The notes: generated by a model not told the origin, from the letters alone. DNA of 64,000 nucleotides from Paraburkholderia nodosa DSM 21604 (GCF_000519185.1 NZ_JAFA01000036.1:1-64000); one strand, 5' to 3'; counted from the first letter of the stretch, positions 15,065-26,256 are shown. A program made the numbers and translations.

Positions 15065-18000
15065 TGCTGATGCACCTTAAATCCAGATGGCAGGCTGGGA
15101 TTATTGCTCTTAATTACATCGATGGTTGTACCACTAGACTGGCTTGTTCTGATGCCAAAGACAGAACCGTCCGGCATTTGGTACCAAGTTCCATTGTAGC
15201 CTGAAGGAGTTGCCACCGGCGTGGCACCTTGCATTAATTGCGATTCAATTTGGGCAAATTGTGCCGACGTGACCGTCTGAATATTCTGGCCAGCACCTGG
15301 CTTCACAAAACCGACCGGCTCACCGTTCGGCAGCAAAATATCGCTTATGCTGCCACTGTTCGCGCCCGCTCCACTATAAGCCGGTGGAGCATCCGAAACG
15401 ATATCTGCGCCAGGGCCTCCCCCACCACTGCCTTCCGTGATTGGCTGGTTCAGCGGATCATCCGGAATGCCGCCCACGTGCCCCGTCGAGTTGTTCAGTG
15501 CCTCATTCTGCGCCGCCGTCGCTCCCGCGATCGCATTTTGCCCCAACGCCCCGGCCAGGCCTCCACCGGCCAGCGTTGCCAATCCCGTGATCACAGCAAT
15601 CTGCCCGGTCGTAAGCTGTGCGTGGGTCGGGTCGATTCCATCGATCACAGCAGGCGATACCAGCGCACTCGTGGCCCCGCCAATCGCCCCTCCGGCACAC
15701 CCCGTGCCTTCCGCCGCACTCGCCGCACAACCCAATGCCGCATGGAGCGCCACGCTTTCGAACGAACCGGCAGGCGCATTCGACCCGATTGCACCCGCCC
15801 CAATCGCCGCGATATCGGCCACCGCATCGTAGCGCAACGCCGTCATAAAGCTGCCGCCTTCAATCGCCGTCGAAATCCCGGCGCTGATGACGCTCTGCTC
15901 GCCGACGCTTACCAGTGCCTGCCCGGCGTTCTCCAGCGTCTGCACGATGTCGGGCGAGATCAGGTTCGAGCCCATACCCCCGAAGTCGCCGCCCACGCCC
16001 AGCCCCACATCAACCCCCTCGGTGAGCGCGGCCACAGCTCCGGCCTTCACCACATCCATTGGGTTAATGGTGCCTGAATTCACAACGTCATCGAGCGCCG
16101 CTGACAGCATCGCGCCGGCTAGCGGACCCATCACGTACGAAAGCGCAATGGCCGCAGCAATTTCAATGACCTGGTCAAACGCCCCCAGCCCCAGCCCGCC
16201 CGATGACACGAAGCTCGTATGCAGGTTGTCGCTCAGCGACATCTGCGTGAAGTTGCCCCCGAGCTGCTGCTGCAGCTGCGCAATCAACTGCTGCGTTCCC
16301 GCCTGATTGACCGTGCCGTCAGCATTGAGCTTCTGCAATACTCCGCCGATCTGACTCAGCGTCTGCACGTTCAGGCTCATGTCGGCGGCACTCATAAAGC
16401 CGCCCGGCTGGACCTCCGTACCCGTCATGTCGGTGTAGCCGCCCTTCACTGAATTCCAGATCTGCCCGACATTGACCTGGTTCGCCTGGTTGGTCAGCGT
16501 GCCGGTGTTCACTGTTAGCGTGCCGCCGGAAGTGATGCTGCCCGTATTGGTGATACTGCCGCCCGTGGCAGCGCTGCCGAAGTCGAGGGTGAGGCTCTTG
16601 GTCGCCTCGATGTTGCCGCCCGCCGAAAGCGCGTTCCAGTTCTCCGGCAGATAGACCTGCGGCATCAGTGCCGTGATGGTCGGACAAGTCGCATAACCCG
16701 TCGCCTGGCACGACGGGTCAGGCACGGTCTGCTCGACGTACCAGAGCATCGGCTGCGTCAGCGCGTTGACCTGCGTTTGCGTGAGCGCCGCGCCGAGTTG
16801 CACGTTGTTCTGCTCGGCGTAGGTGAGCGCATTCTGGTACAGGATCCCCTTTTCCTGCTCCGTCACCGAGAGGTTGTTCGTACTGTCATACGTGAGCCCA
16901 CTCACGAAGCTCGCCTGCCCGGTCTGCTGCAGCGCGGCCTGCTGCAGCACGAGGTCTTCTTCCTGCGGGTTGTAATAGAAAAGCGTCGATGAAGGCTGCA
17001 GCGAAGCCGGCAGCGCGTTGATCAACTGCTGCGGCCCAAGCAGCGACGTCTGCGAGCCGAGCACCCCATCGACGTACGAGGCGGTACCCGCCACTGCGGT
17101 CGGCAGCGGCGTCCCCACGGAACGCGGCGTCGAGATGTTGAGCCCGGGCAGTGCCTGCGGCGTCAGCGAGATAACCTGCGACGGGGCATTCACGACCGGC
17201 GTGTAGGTGTTCGCGGTCGTAATGCCATTGATGAGCTTTTGCCCGGTAAGTGACACGCTGGTGCCCAGCACGTTGCCCACGTTCTGGATCTGCCCGCCAG
17301 ACGAAATCGTGAGATTGGGCGCCTGAATGGTGGCGGCGATGTTGCCTACGGGCGTAGGCGGATCGATCGCCCCACCCACGCTCGTATAGGCGCTACCGTA
17401 AAGCGCCGTGCATTCCGCAGCCGAGCCGCACGCCCAGGTGTTATGGCGCTTGTCACTGCTGAACAGACCCGTTTCCTGGACCCATTCCGAGTGCCAGTAG
17501 GCATTGAGCGTCTGCGCTTCGTTGACGACGGGACCAGCAACGTTGATGGTCGCGCTAGTGCCCGCCGAAATCAGGCTGCCGATATTCGTGAGGCTGCCTG
17601 CACTGATTTGCAGGTTGTTGCCCGCGCTGATGACCGACGAACTTCCGGACTGCTGGTCGACATACGCTTCGCAGTAGCTCTCCTTGTAACCGCCAGCGGT
17701 CATGCAGCCTGCGTACGCCTCCTGCGACCCATAGTCCTCGTGCACCTGGACGGGGGGTGGCAACGTGTTGGTGATTGCGCCCGAAACGTTCAGCGTGATG
17801 TTGTTCCCAGCGACGATGTTGCCCGATGTGTTGTTCAGGCTCTGCGCCGGCGTCGTTGACGTGGCCGTCGAACCTACACCGCCGATCACGATGTCGTGAC
17901 CCGCAAGCAGGCTGCCATCCGTGTTGTTGATGCTGCCCGCTGCCACCACGAGGTCGTGACCGGCAAAGATCGTCGCGCCCTGTTCCGAATAGGAGAACGT

Positions 18001-21000
18001 CGACGAGTTCGGATTGTCGCCTCGCACGGACATGTTGTTGTCGCACTCCGAGCCGCTCACACCGGAGGCGCAGCCGGGCTGCGTCGACGGGTTCGTCAAA
18101 CGCTGCCCCTGGTTGGTCAGGCTACCCGAGGCGACCACGACATCGTTGCCGGCGTAGAGCACGCCTCCATTGACGAGATTGCCGCCCGAGAACGTCATGT
18201 TCCGACCGGCAATGATCGAGCCTTGCTGGCCAAATGTGGTTGTGCCGCTGGTATCGGTTTGAGAGGAACTCGCCGAGGAATTGAACGCGATCGTACTGGC
18301 AGGAAAGTTATTGGCGCCGCCGCCCGTACCGGCAATCGCGACGGACGCTCCCAGGGCGTCCAGCGCCGCCATGAACGCATTCAGTTGCGCCTGGTCGACG
18401 GAACTCACAACGGTTGCCGGAACATTCGGCAGCGCCGCATTGTTCAGGGACTGCAGGTTCAGGTTGACGTCGAGCCCAGCGGAAATACTCCCGCCCACGT
18501 TCGATAGTGAACCGGCCGTCATGTTGATACTGCCGCCAGCGATCATGATGCTCGGGATAGCCGCGCCGGTCGTCGTGGTCGTCTGGTCAATGCCCGGCAG
18601 GGCAATGGTCTGAACACCCGCCTGCCCCTTGAGCGTGCTGCCTACCGCCACGGGATAGCAGTTCCCCGACACATCGCAGTAGCTCTGGCCCTGCACATAG
18701 AGGACGCCGCCTGACACGTCCGGCTCGATCGACGAGAGCGTCGCCGGCATGCTCCAGGAGGCAGGAAAGCAGTTGCCCTGATTGCCACCCGGCGCGCATT
18801 CAGCCATGGTCGTCGTCCCGATGACGATCTGGCCGATGAGGTTCGGATCTGCCGCTGCGCTCGCCACCTGTGTCGTGGTCTGGGTCGCTCCGGCCTGCGC
18901 ATTGTTGACCACCGCGCCCGCGTTGATATCGAGGTCCCCGCCCGCAGCAATCGTGCCGACCACGTTGTACACAGTTCCCGCCGTGTTCAGGCTGATCGTG
19001 CCACCCGCCTGCGTCGTGCCGCCGGCGTTGTTGTAGTCGCCACCTCCTGTGAACGAAATATTCCCGGTCGCTTCGATCGTGCCGCTGTTGGTCACGCTAC
19101 CAGACAGGTTGGCATTGCTGCCCGCGCGAATAACGGCATTCTGGGCATTCGACAGATTGCCCTCGAGGTCGACGTCTGCGGCGCTGATGATTTGCCCGCT
19201 GTTGGCGATCGTGCCAGCCGTCGAGATGTTGAGCGTGCCGGTGGAGTTGACCACACCCGCGTTCGAAAAACCATTGATCGCGTTGATGGCGACACTGCCC
19301 GCGCTCAGGTCCCAGCTTTGTGCATTGGACACCGAGTCGAACGTCATCGAGAGCGTGTTGCCGGCACTGATCGTTCCTGCGCTCGAACTGTCAAAGGTGG
19401 CGTTGGACGCATTCACCGCAGCGTTGTCGATCGCCAGAATCTGACCACTCGCGTTATAGAGGGATGCACCGCCGCCGTTGATCGTGAGGGAAAGATTGCC
19501 CGTGGTGCCGCCTGTGGGGTTGCCCGCGAAAATCAACCCACCCTGGTTATTGAGTGCCCCCGTATTGATCGTGAGCGCATTCAATCCCATCAGCGACCCG
19601 CCGCTGTTATTCAGCGTGCCGCCCACGTTCACGACCGTGTTCGTGCCGTTCACAAGGCCCGCGTTCGTGAAGTTCGATGCATTCACGGTCGTGGTGCCCA
19701 CCGAAACCAGCGAGGCGTTCGCCGCGTTGACGACGTTCTGCCCCGAGACGTTCAGATCACCGCCTGCCAGCACGCTGCCCGCGTTATAGAAGCCGCCCTG
19801 CGAGGCCAGCGTCGCGCCGCCCACCACATCGACCGCGCCGCCAGTGAGGTTCAACTGGCTGGACGCCTGCGCATTGAGGGCACCGCCGACAATGGCCTGG
19901 CCAATGTCGACCGTAGCACCGGTGAGTTGCAGGTTCTGCGAGGTCACGAGCGACGCCTGACTCGCGTCGAGCGTACCCTGCGCCGTGGCGACGAGGTTCT
20001 TCGTCACGCTGGCCGAGCCGCTCATCGCGACGTTGCTGCCGGTAAGGGTCAAGCCGCCCGCGACCACGCTGGTGCCCGAGAGCGTCAGCGTCTGCCCGGC
20101 CGTGAGCATCGTATCGCCGTTCGACGACACGCCGTTCACACTCACGTTGCCCTGGGTGCCCGTGACGTTGACGATGCCCATCGACGACACGCCGCCCGCG
20201 AGCGTCGCACCGTTCGCAGCCTGCACGCTCACGTTCCCGCCGCCTTGCACCGCGCCCGAAAACGCGATGCTGCCGCTGTGCGAAGTGGCGCTTACATTGC
20301 CTTCGGCCGTCGCCGCGCCGAACGACATGTCGCCGCCCGAGGTCGCCGTGAAGGCACCCGCGGTCTGCACTGCGCCAAGCGTGACCGCTCCGCCCGCACT
20401 CACGCCAATGTCATTGACGAACGTGAGCGCGCCACCGCCGCCAATTGCACCGCCGGCCGTAAATGTCCCCGCACCGAGGCCGAGGAACGTGCCACCAAGC
20501 GTCATGCCGTTGCCTGCGGTCACGGTCGTGTCGCCGTTCACGAGCGCACCTGCCTGCAGCACAGCATTGCCGCCCGCGTTCGCGTTCAGATGCCCGCCCG
20601 TGGTGATCGCGCCCGCCACGCTCAGGTTGCCGGAAGTGGCGTTGAGGTCGACGTCGCTGTTGGCCGCAACCGTGCCGCCGATGCTCGCATTGCGTCCCGC
20701 AGTCACCGCAAGCGTTGCACCGCTCGAGAGCGCGCCGCCCGTCTGTACGTCACGGGCCGCAGTCAGCGTCGTTGCGGTGCCGGAGGTCACGCCATTCGTC
20801 ACGACGATATCGCCCGTCCCGGAATTTCCGTTCGCCTTGACGGTGACAGCGCCACCCGCCGCAGCCGACCCCATCGCGACGCCGTTGCCCGCCGTCGCGG
20901 CAAGATCGCCGTTCGTCGTCACCGCGCCGCCGATGGCGATGTTATTGCCAGCGTTCAGCGTGGCCTGCTGGCCAAACGCCACGGACGCGCCACCGATCGT

Positions 21001-24000
21001 CCCGCCCGCCTGCAGCGTGCCGGTACCCTGCGCGGCGATACCGCCCGCCAGCGCCATGTCGCCGCCCGAGGTGAGCGCTGCGTTGCCACCGGCCTGCATC
21101 TGCCCGGTGAAGGCGAGCGACTGCCCGGCGCTCGCGTTCAGGTTGCCCTGGGTCGTCACGTTTCCGGCGCTCGCGCTGCCGTTCGTGGCGGTGAGCGTGA
21201 GGTCGCCTGCCGAATTCACGTCGGCGGCGCTGATATTGCGCGCGGCACTCGCGTTCGTCGTACCGCCCGCGTTCAGCGCCCCGCCGATGCCGACGTCGCG
21301 TGCCGCCTGCAACGTCACATTGCCAAGCGCGGTGACCGGGCCCGTAAATGTCACGTCGCCCTCGCCCGCATTACCATTGGCAAGCACGCTGAGGTTGCCG
21401 CTCACGGCCTGAACACTGCCGAGGCCCGCGTTGTTGCCACCCGCCGCACTGATCGAGGCGCCCTGCAGCGAACCGGTCAAGGCAAGGTTGTTGCCCGCCG
21501 TCAACGTTGCCGGATTGGCAAACGCAGCCGAGCCGGCGCCGGTCATGTCACGTCCCGCGTTGAACGTCCCCGCCATCTGCCCGGCCACCGTACCTGTCAG
21601 CGCAACATCGCGCCCCGCCTGAACCGTCACGTTGCCCGCTGCCGCGTTCTGGCCGCCGAGTGTCGCGTCCAGACCCGCCGTCACGCTGAACGCGCCAGAG
21701 GTGGTCGCCGTGCCGCCCAGCGTCGCGCTGCCGGTTTGCGCACTGACGTCGAGGTCGCCCACCGATTCGAGCGCACCCGTAACCTGCGCGTTGCGCTGCG
21801 CATTGAGCGTGAGTGTCGCGCCGCTGCCGGCCGAACCGCTCACCAGCACGTCGCGCGCGCCCGTGAGCGTGATCGCGCCTTGCGAAGTCGCGGTGCCGGT
21901 GATCGCGGCATCTCCCGTCGTCGCGTTGCCGCTGGTGCCGTTCGCCGTGAGCGCGAGCGTGGTTGCCGACGAGACGTTGTTGAGCGCGGCGTTATCGCCG
22001 CCTATCGCCTGCACGCTGTTACCCTGCAGCGTGCCGGTCAGCGCAATGTTGCCCTGCGCGCCGAGGACCGCCGCGCTCGTGAACGCCTGTGTGCCGGCGC
22101 CGGTGATATCACGGCCCGCCGAGACAGTGCCGTTGCTGGCAACCAGCGTGCCGTTGAGCACGGCGTCGCGGCCCGCGTTGAGCGTCGCGTCGCCGGTGGC
22201 GCTTGTGCTCGCGCCCAGCGAGAGATCGAGCCCCGTGGTGATGGCAAGATTGCCGCCGCTGTTGATTCCGCCCGCGGCTGCGAGACTGCCGTTCTGCGCG
22301 TTAAGCGTGACGTCGCTGTTGGCCTCGATCGCACCAGCCACCGCGATGCTGCCAAGCGCCGTGACGCCAAGCGTCGTGCCCGAAGCAAGCTTGCCGCCCT
22401 GCGCCACCGTTACGTCGCCGTTCGCCGTCGCGCTGAACGCGCCAGCAGACGCTGCTGCCCCGTTCACCGTGAGGTTGCCGCTGCCGAGCGCCCCAGCACC
22501 CAGCGCCAGCGTGCTGGCGGACTCCACGTTGTTCAGCGCCGCGTCGGCGCCAGCGGTCACCTGGACGGACTGCCCCTGCACGAGGCCGCCCTGCGCGATG
22601 TTGCGCGTGGCGCTCAGGATCGCACTCTGGCCGAATGCGAGCGTGCCCGCACCGCCAATGTCGCGCCCCGCGCTCACGCTGCCATTGCCCTGCCCGTTCA
22701 CCGACCCGCCAACGTTAACGTCGCGCGCGGCCAGTATCGTCGTGTCGAGCGCAGCCGTCGCTGAGCCGCTCACGTTCGCGTCCGTGCCCGCCGTGATGCC
22801 GAGCGCGCCGCTGCTGTTGAGCGCGCCGCTCACGTTCACGCTGCCGGTCTGCGCGGCGAGCGTCGTGTCGACCGCCGATTGCAGCGTGCCGGTCACGTTC
22901 ACGTCGTTGCCCGCGTTCAGGGCAACACCTGCGCCGCCCGCGAGCGTGCCGCCCAGGTTGACGTCGTGCTGCGCAGACAGCGCGATGGTCGAGCCCGCTG
23001 AAACATTCGCGAAGCTGCCAGAACCGCCTGCCGTGGTCTGCACGGTCGCGCCACGCAGCGAGCCGGTGAGCGTCGTGTCGCCCCCCGAGGCGAGATTCGC
23101 CGCAAGCCCGAACGCGAGCGTGCCCGCGCCGCCAATCGCGTTGCCAGCCGTGACCGTGCCGTTGCCCTGGGCGACGACCGAACCGTTCATTGTCACGTTC
23201 TGGGCAGCCGTGAGCGTCATGTCGCCAAGCGACGCCGTGCTGCTCGTGCCAGGATCGCTGCCGAGTTCGATCGACTGGCCCGCATTCGCGCTGAGATTCG
23301 CACCGCTCTGGATAACGCCGGTGCTCAGGAGCGAGCCTGCCGTATTCGCGAGCGTGAGGTCGCCATTGGACTGGACGGTGCCGCTCACGTGTGTGTCTAT
23401 GGCTGCGGTCACGCCGAGCGTCCCCGAAGCTTCGAGCGTGCCGGGCACCGATACCGAAGCCGCCGCCGTCACCGCCGCATTGTCAAGCGACGCGATGGTA
23501 CCGTTGACCTGCACGTCGCCGCCGCCAGCATTGCCTTGCGCGATGATCGCGAGCGCCGAGTTCGCCTGAATATCCGCAAGCGCGGCCGAATTGCCGGCAT
23601 TGAGCGTGACGTGATCGCCCTGCAGCGAACCGGTGGTTGTCAGGTTATTTGCAGCGCTGACGGATACGTCCTTCGAAATGCCGATGCTGCCGCCCAGCAC
23701 GGCATCCCGCCCGGCCGTGATCGTCGCACCGCCCTGCCCCGCGAAGGTGCCTCCGAGCGTCACATCACGCCCTGCCGCAAGCACAGTGTCGCCTGTTGCA
23801 CTGGTCGCGCCGGTCATGGCGACGTCCTGCCCCGCCTGCGCAGTGAGCGCGCCGCCGCTGTTGAGCGTGCCGCTGGCCGCTATATCGTTCGCCGCGCTCA
23901 TGGCGAGGTCGCCCACCGACTGAACCGTGCCTGCCGCCGCGACATTCACGTCGTGCTGCGCGGTGAGCGCTACGCCCGAACCGCCCGCGAGCGTGCCTTT

Positions 24001-26256
24001 CACGTCGATGTCCGTGCCGGCCCGCACGGTCGTCGCGCCAACTGCGGCGGCATTGCCGTTGAAAGTCGCGCTGCCGGTTGCAGCCGTGACCGCGAATGCG
24101 CCGCCCGCCTGCACGTCGTTGAGCGCAACATTGCCCCCGGCGCCCACCTGGAGTCCGTTCGCGAGCAGCTTGCCCGTGAGCGTAACGTCCCCGCCTGCCG
24201 TCAATGCGCCGCCCTGCCCGAACGCGACCGATCCCGCGCCCGTGATACCGGCCGCTGCGTTGAACGCACCGTTTTGCTGGACGATCGTCACGCCGTCCAG
24301 ACTCATGCTGCCCGCACTCACGTTTGCGTTCGTGCCGACGAGCAGGGAACCCGGCACGCTGAACGCACCTGACGTCGCCGCATTCAGCGTCGTGCCGCTC
24401 GCCAGTGACCCAGAGACGGCAATGCCGCCAGTGCCCGCCGTGAGACTAACGGCACCCAGCGCCGTGGCCTGCGCACCGATCGTCGTCCCTGTGCCCGAAG
24501 ACAGTGCAAGGCTGCCGTTGCTGTTGACGCTGGCGGTCGTCACGAGATTTCCGGTAGTCGCATTCAGTGCGAGATCGCCGGACGTTTGCGTGGCTGCATT
24601 GACGCCCACGTTGCGCTGGGCCGTCGCCTGCAGACTCCCGCTGCTGGTCGCGCCGTTGATCGTGACGTCGCGTGCAGCACTGAGCGTTGTCGCACCGGTC
24701 GCGACCGTCGTGCCGCTGAGCGTCACGTCGCCCGCGCCGTCGTGGCCCTGCGCCGTCACCGCAAGGTTGCCGCCGGCCTGGATATCGCCCGTCGTCGCGT
24801 TCGCGCCCGCGTTCAGCGCGATGTCACCCTGGGCCTGTGCGTTCGCGACGTTGAGGTTGCCGCCCGCCGTCGCCGTGAGGGCGCCATTGGTCTGGATCGT
24901 GCCGCTCGACGTCACGTCGCCGTTCGCCGCAATCGAATAACCCGTGATCCCGACATGCGAACCTGCGAGCGTCACGCTCCCGCCCGACTGCACGCTCACC
25001 TTCTGCTGCGCCGCCGTACCCGCCATCGACACGTCCCCGTTCGCGGAAAGCGTGATGTCGCCCGTGTTCGCGGCAAGCTGCGCATCGGTGCGCACACCCA
25101 TGCCCGCCGCAGTGCCAATCATCTGGATCTGGCCCGCCGTCATCGCGCCGTAGGCCGTTGCATCGATCGCGAGGCCGCCGTTCGCCCCGCCACTCGCGGC
25201 GTTGATCGCGGCGGCGGTGTTCGTCGCGCCGTTTGCGCTGGTAGACCAGGTCGTGCCGGTCGAATCGACCGCTGTTGGCGCGACGTTCTGAACGCCAGCA
25301 ATCGCATTGATACGCGTGCCGGCATAGAGCGGCGCATTCACGCCGATCGTCGCGCCGATGAGGTCGATGGTCCCGACCGTGCCTTCGATGCCCGCGCCCG
25401 GACCGTTGACGCCCGGGTTGCCTTCAATCTGGATATGGCCGCCGGTCACGTTGTAGCCGATGGCCTGGGCACTATCGAACCCGACCTGCGAGCCGCCGAT
25501 GCCCGAAAGGAATTGTGGCGTCCCGGTAGAAAGCGTGACGCCGACGGTATTCGTGAATCCCGTACCGCGCGTGGTGATGCCGTTCGGATTCGCGATGATG
25601 ACGGTTGCGGGCGCGCCGAACACTTCGAGCGGGCCGTTGAGCAGACTTGCGAACGCCGAGCCCGTGGACGTGACCTGATTGACGATGACGCTCGCCGTGC
25701 GGCCGTTAAGGTTCGGATTCGCGGCGACTTCGCCTCCCGTGAGTGACGTACCCGACGCAAGGCTGTTATTGAGAATCAGGCCAACGGGATCGATGTTGAA
25801 CGTCTGGAACTGGTTCAGCGAGATGCCGGCCGCGTTGGGCGCGGTGATGTTGACCACGGGCACGCCGCCGCCTGCCCCCGTGGATTGCGTGATCTTTGGC
25901 TGGAACGTGATCGGCGCAGTGGGATCGACGATCGGCGTCGCCTCTGCGGCCTGCATGGCAAAACGCACACGCAGTGCGGCGAGATCGTTGATGACCTGCC
26001 ACGCTTCGTCGTCGAGACGATGACTGCCAGCGCCGAGCACGCCCGCCGCATCGCGTCCCTGCTCGAAGGCAAAACTGATCGGACCGAGGAACGAAACAAC
26101 GGCTACGACGAGCGCTACCGCGCGCTGCCAGAAGCGAAAGCGTGGCGGCGCGTGCACGATGAGCCACGCTAGCGCGTCATGACGCGCGCGCTGCGCATTG
26201 CGCTGCATCCGTGCAGATGCGAGCCGCTTGAGTGTTCCCCGTTGCGATGCGTACAT
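15061..26256 (-). CDS. CdiA-like giant two-partner-secretion exoprotein with C-terminal toxin
   Basis: A 3731-aa protein with a long, basic n-region and a late hydrophobic segment (about 45-63), i.e. an extended signal peptide. The TPS secretion domain (about 115-400) carries NPNL (180-183) and NPNG (223-226), which are recognised by the TpsB partner. Residues about 400-2400 are degenerate haemagglutinin-type repeats forming a beta-helix filament. Non-repetitive regions follow, then a DUF637-like segment near 3340 (GLGAFDQVIEIAAAIALSYV) and a pretoxin region ending TAAQNEALNN. The last about 142 residues (bases 15061-15489) are a Gly-rich linker plus a compact domain with GTWYQMPDG, VFGIR and GTTIDV, ending GFKVHQQ. 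I read this as the delivered toxin, but its activity is not recognised. The frame is intact throughout. Confidence 0.88.
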   Translation of the reverse strand: MYASQRGTLKRLASARMQRNAQRARHDALAWLIVHAPPRFRFWQRAVALVVAVVSFLGPISFAFEQGRDAAGVLGAGSHRLDDEAWQVINDLAALRVRFAMQAAEATPIVDPTAPITFQPKITQSTGAGGGVPVVNITAPNAAGISLNQFQTFNIDPVGLILNNSLASGTSLTGGEVAANPNLNGRTASVIVNQVTSTGSAFASLLNGPLEVFGAPATVIIANPNGITTRGTGFTNTVGVTLSTGTPQFLSGIGGSQVGFDSAQAIGYNVTGGHIQIEGNPGVNGPGAGIEGTVGTIDLIGATIGVNAPLYAGTRINAIAGVQNVAPTAVDSTGTTWSTSANGATNTAAAINAASGGANGGLAIDATAYGAMTAGQIQMIGTAAGMGVRTDAQLAANTGDITLSANGDVSMAGTAAQQKVSVQSGGSVTLAGSHVGITGYSIAANGDVTSSGTIQTNGALTATAGGNLNVANAQAQGDIALNAGANATTGDIQAGGNLAVTAQGHDGAGDVTLSGTTVATGATTLSAARDVTINGATSSGSLQATAQRNVGVNAATQTSGDLALNATTGNLVTTASVNSNGSLALSSGTGTTIGAQATALGAVSLTAGTGGIAVSGSLASGTTLNAATSGAFSVPGSLLVGTNANVSAGSMSLDGVTIVQQNGAFNAAAGITGAGSVAFGQGGALTAGGDVTLTGKLLANGLQVGAGGNVALNDVQAGGAFAVTAATGSATFNGNAAAVGATTVRAGTDIDVKGTLAGGSGVALTAQHDVNVAAAGTVQSVGDLAMSAANDIAASGTLNSGGALTAQAGQDVAMTGATSATGDTVLAAGRDVTLGGTFAGQGGATITAGRDAVLGGSIGISKDVSVSAANNLTTTGSLQGDHVTLNAGNSAALADIQANSALAIIAQGNAGGGDVQVNGTIASLDNAAVTAAASVSVPGTLEASGTLGVTAAIDTHVSGTVQSNGDLTLANTAGSLLSTGVIQSGANLSANAGQSIELGSDPGTSSTASLGDMTLTAAQNVTMNGSVVAQGNGTVTAGNAIGGAGTLAFGLAANLASGGDTTLTGSLRGATVQTTAGGSGSFANVSAGSTIALSAQHDVNLGGTLAGGAGVALNAGNDVNVTGTLQSAVDTTLAAQTGSVNVSGALNSSGALGITAGTDANVSGSATAALDTTILAARDVNVGGSVNGQGNGSVSAGRDIGGAGTLAFGQSAILSATRNIAQGGLVQGQSVQVTAGADAALNNVESASTLALGAGALGSGNLTVNGAAASAGAFSATANGDVTVAQGGKLASGTTLGVTALGSIAVAGAIEANSDVTLNAQNGSLAAAGGINSGGNLAITTGLDLSLGASTSATGDATLNAGRDAVLNGTLVASNGTVSAGRDITGAGTQAFTSAAVLGAQGNIALTGTLQGNSVQAIGGDNAALNNVSSATTLALTANGTSGNATTGDAAITGTATSQGAITLTGARDVLVSGSAGSGATLTLNAQRNAQVTGALESVGDLDVSAQTGSATLGGTATTSGAFSVTAGLDATLGGQNAAAGNVTVQAGRDVALTGTVAGQMAGTFNAGRDMTGAGSAAFANPATLTAGNNLALTGSLQGASISAAGGNNAGLGSVQAVSGNLSVLANGNAGEGDVTFTGPVTALGNVTLQAARDVGIGGALNAGGTTNASAARNISAADVNSAGDLTLTATNGSASAGNVTTQGNLNASAGQSLAFTGQMQAGGNAALTSGGDMALAGGIAAQGTGTLQAGGTIGGASVAFGQQATLNAGNNIAIGGAVTTNGDLAATAGNGVAMGSAAAGGAVTVKANGNSGTGDIVVTNGVTSGTATTLTAARDVQTGGALSSGATLAVTAGRNASIGGTVAANSDVDLNATSGNLSVAGAITTGGHLNANAGGNAVLQAGALVNGDTTVTAGNGMTLGGTFLGLGAGTFTAGGAIGGGGALTFVNDIGVSAGGAVTLGAVQTAGAFTATSGGDMSFGAATAEGNVSATSHSGSIAFSGAVQGGGNVSVQAANGATLAGGVSSMGIVNVTGTQGNVSVNGVSSNGDTMLTAGQTLTLSGTSVVAGGLTLTGSNVAMSGSASVTKNLVATAQGTLDASQASLVTSQNLQLTGATVDIGQAIVGGALNAQASSQLNLTGGAVDVVGGATLASQGGFYNAGSVLAGGDLNVSGQNVVNAANASLVSVGTTTVNASNFTNAGLVNGTNTVVNVGGTLNNSGGSLMGLNALTINTGALNNQGGLIFAGNPTGGTTGNLSLTINGGGASLYNASGQILAIDNAAVNASNATFDSSSAGTISAGNTLSMTFDSVSNAQSWDLSAGSVAINAINGFSNAGVVNSTGTLNISTAGTIANSGQIISAADVDLEGNLSNAQNAVIRAGSNANLSGSVTNSGTIEATGNISFTGGGDYNNAGGTTQAGGTISLNTAGTVYNVVGTIAAGGDLDINAGAVVNNAQAGATQTTTQVASAAADPNLIGQIVIGTTTMAECAPGGNQGNCFPASWSMPATLSSIEPDVSGGVLYVQGQSYCDVSGNCYPVAVGSTLKGQAGVQTIALPGIDQTTTTTGAAIPSIMIAGGSINMTAGSLSNVGGSISAGLDVNLNLQSLNNAALPNVPATVVSSVDQAQLNAFMAALDALGASVAIAGTGGGANNFPASTIAFNSSASSSQTDTSGTTTFGQQGSIIAGRNMTFSGGNLVNGGVLYAGNDVVVASGSLTNQGQRLTNPSTQPGCASGVSGSECDNNMSVRGDNPNSSTFSYSEQGATIFAGHDLVVAAGSINNTDGSLLAGHDIVIGGVGSTATSTTPAQSLNNTSGNIVAGNNITLNVSGAITNTLPPPVQVHEDYGSQEAYAGCMTAGGYKESYCEAYVDQQSGSSSVISAGNNLQISAGSLTNIGSLISAGTSATINVAGPVVNEAQTLNAYWHSEWVQETGLFSSDKRHNTWACGSAAECTALYGSAYTSVGGAIDPPTPVGNIAATIQAPNLTISSGGQIQNVGNVLGTSVSLTGQKLINGITTANTYTPVVNAPSQVISLTPQALPGLNISTPRSVGTPLPTAVAGTASYVDGVLGSQTSLLGPQQLINALPASLQPSSTLFYYNPQEEDLVLQQAALQQTGQASFVSGLTYDSTNNLSVTEQEKGILYQNALTYAEQNNVQLGAALTQTQVNALTQPMLWYVEQTVPDPSCQATGYATCPTITALMPQVYLPENWNALSAGGNIEATKSLTLDFGSAATGGSITNTGSITSGGTLTVNTGTLTNQANQVNVGQIWNSVKGGYTDMTGTEVQPGGFMSAADMSLNVQTLSQIGGVLQKLNADGTVNQAGTQQLIAQLQQQLGGNFTQMSLSDNLHTSFVSSGGLGLGAFDQVIEIAAAIALSYVMGPLAGAMLSAALDDVVNSGTINPMDVVKAGAVAALTEGVDVGLGVGGDFGGMGSNLISPDIVQTLENAGQALVSVGEQSVISAGISTAIEGGSFMTALRYDAVADIAAIGAGAIGSNAPAGSFESVALHAALGCAASAAEGTGCAGGAIGGATSALVSPAVIDGIDPTHAQLTTGQIAVITGLATLAGGGLAGALGQNAIAGATAAQNEALNNSTGHVGGIPDDPLNQPITEGSGGGGPGADIVSDAPPAYSGAGANSGSISDILLPNGEPVGFVKPGAGQNIQTVTSAQFAQIESQLMQGATPVATPSGYNGTWYQMPDGSVFGIRTSQSSGTTIDVIKSNNPSLPSGFKVHQQ

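Noticed and set aside
19192..22764. A 1190-codon plus-strand open frame and several 300-650-codon ones opposite the giant exoprotein gene
   Set aside because: Arg/Ala/His-rich shadow frames caused by GC-rich repeats on the minus strand. No family resemblance, and the minus-strand protein has clear TPS and haemagglutinin features.
15500..25700. Dense short repeats that might suggest a CRISPR array or satellite
   Set aside because: The repeats are irregular, in frame, and code for the beta-helix repeats of the exoprotein. There is no constant repeat/spacer spacing.
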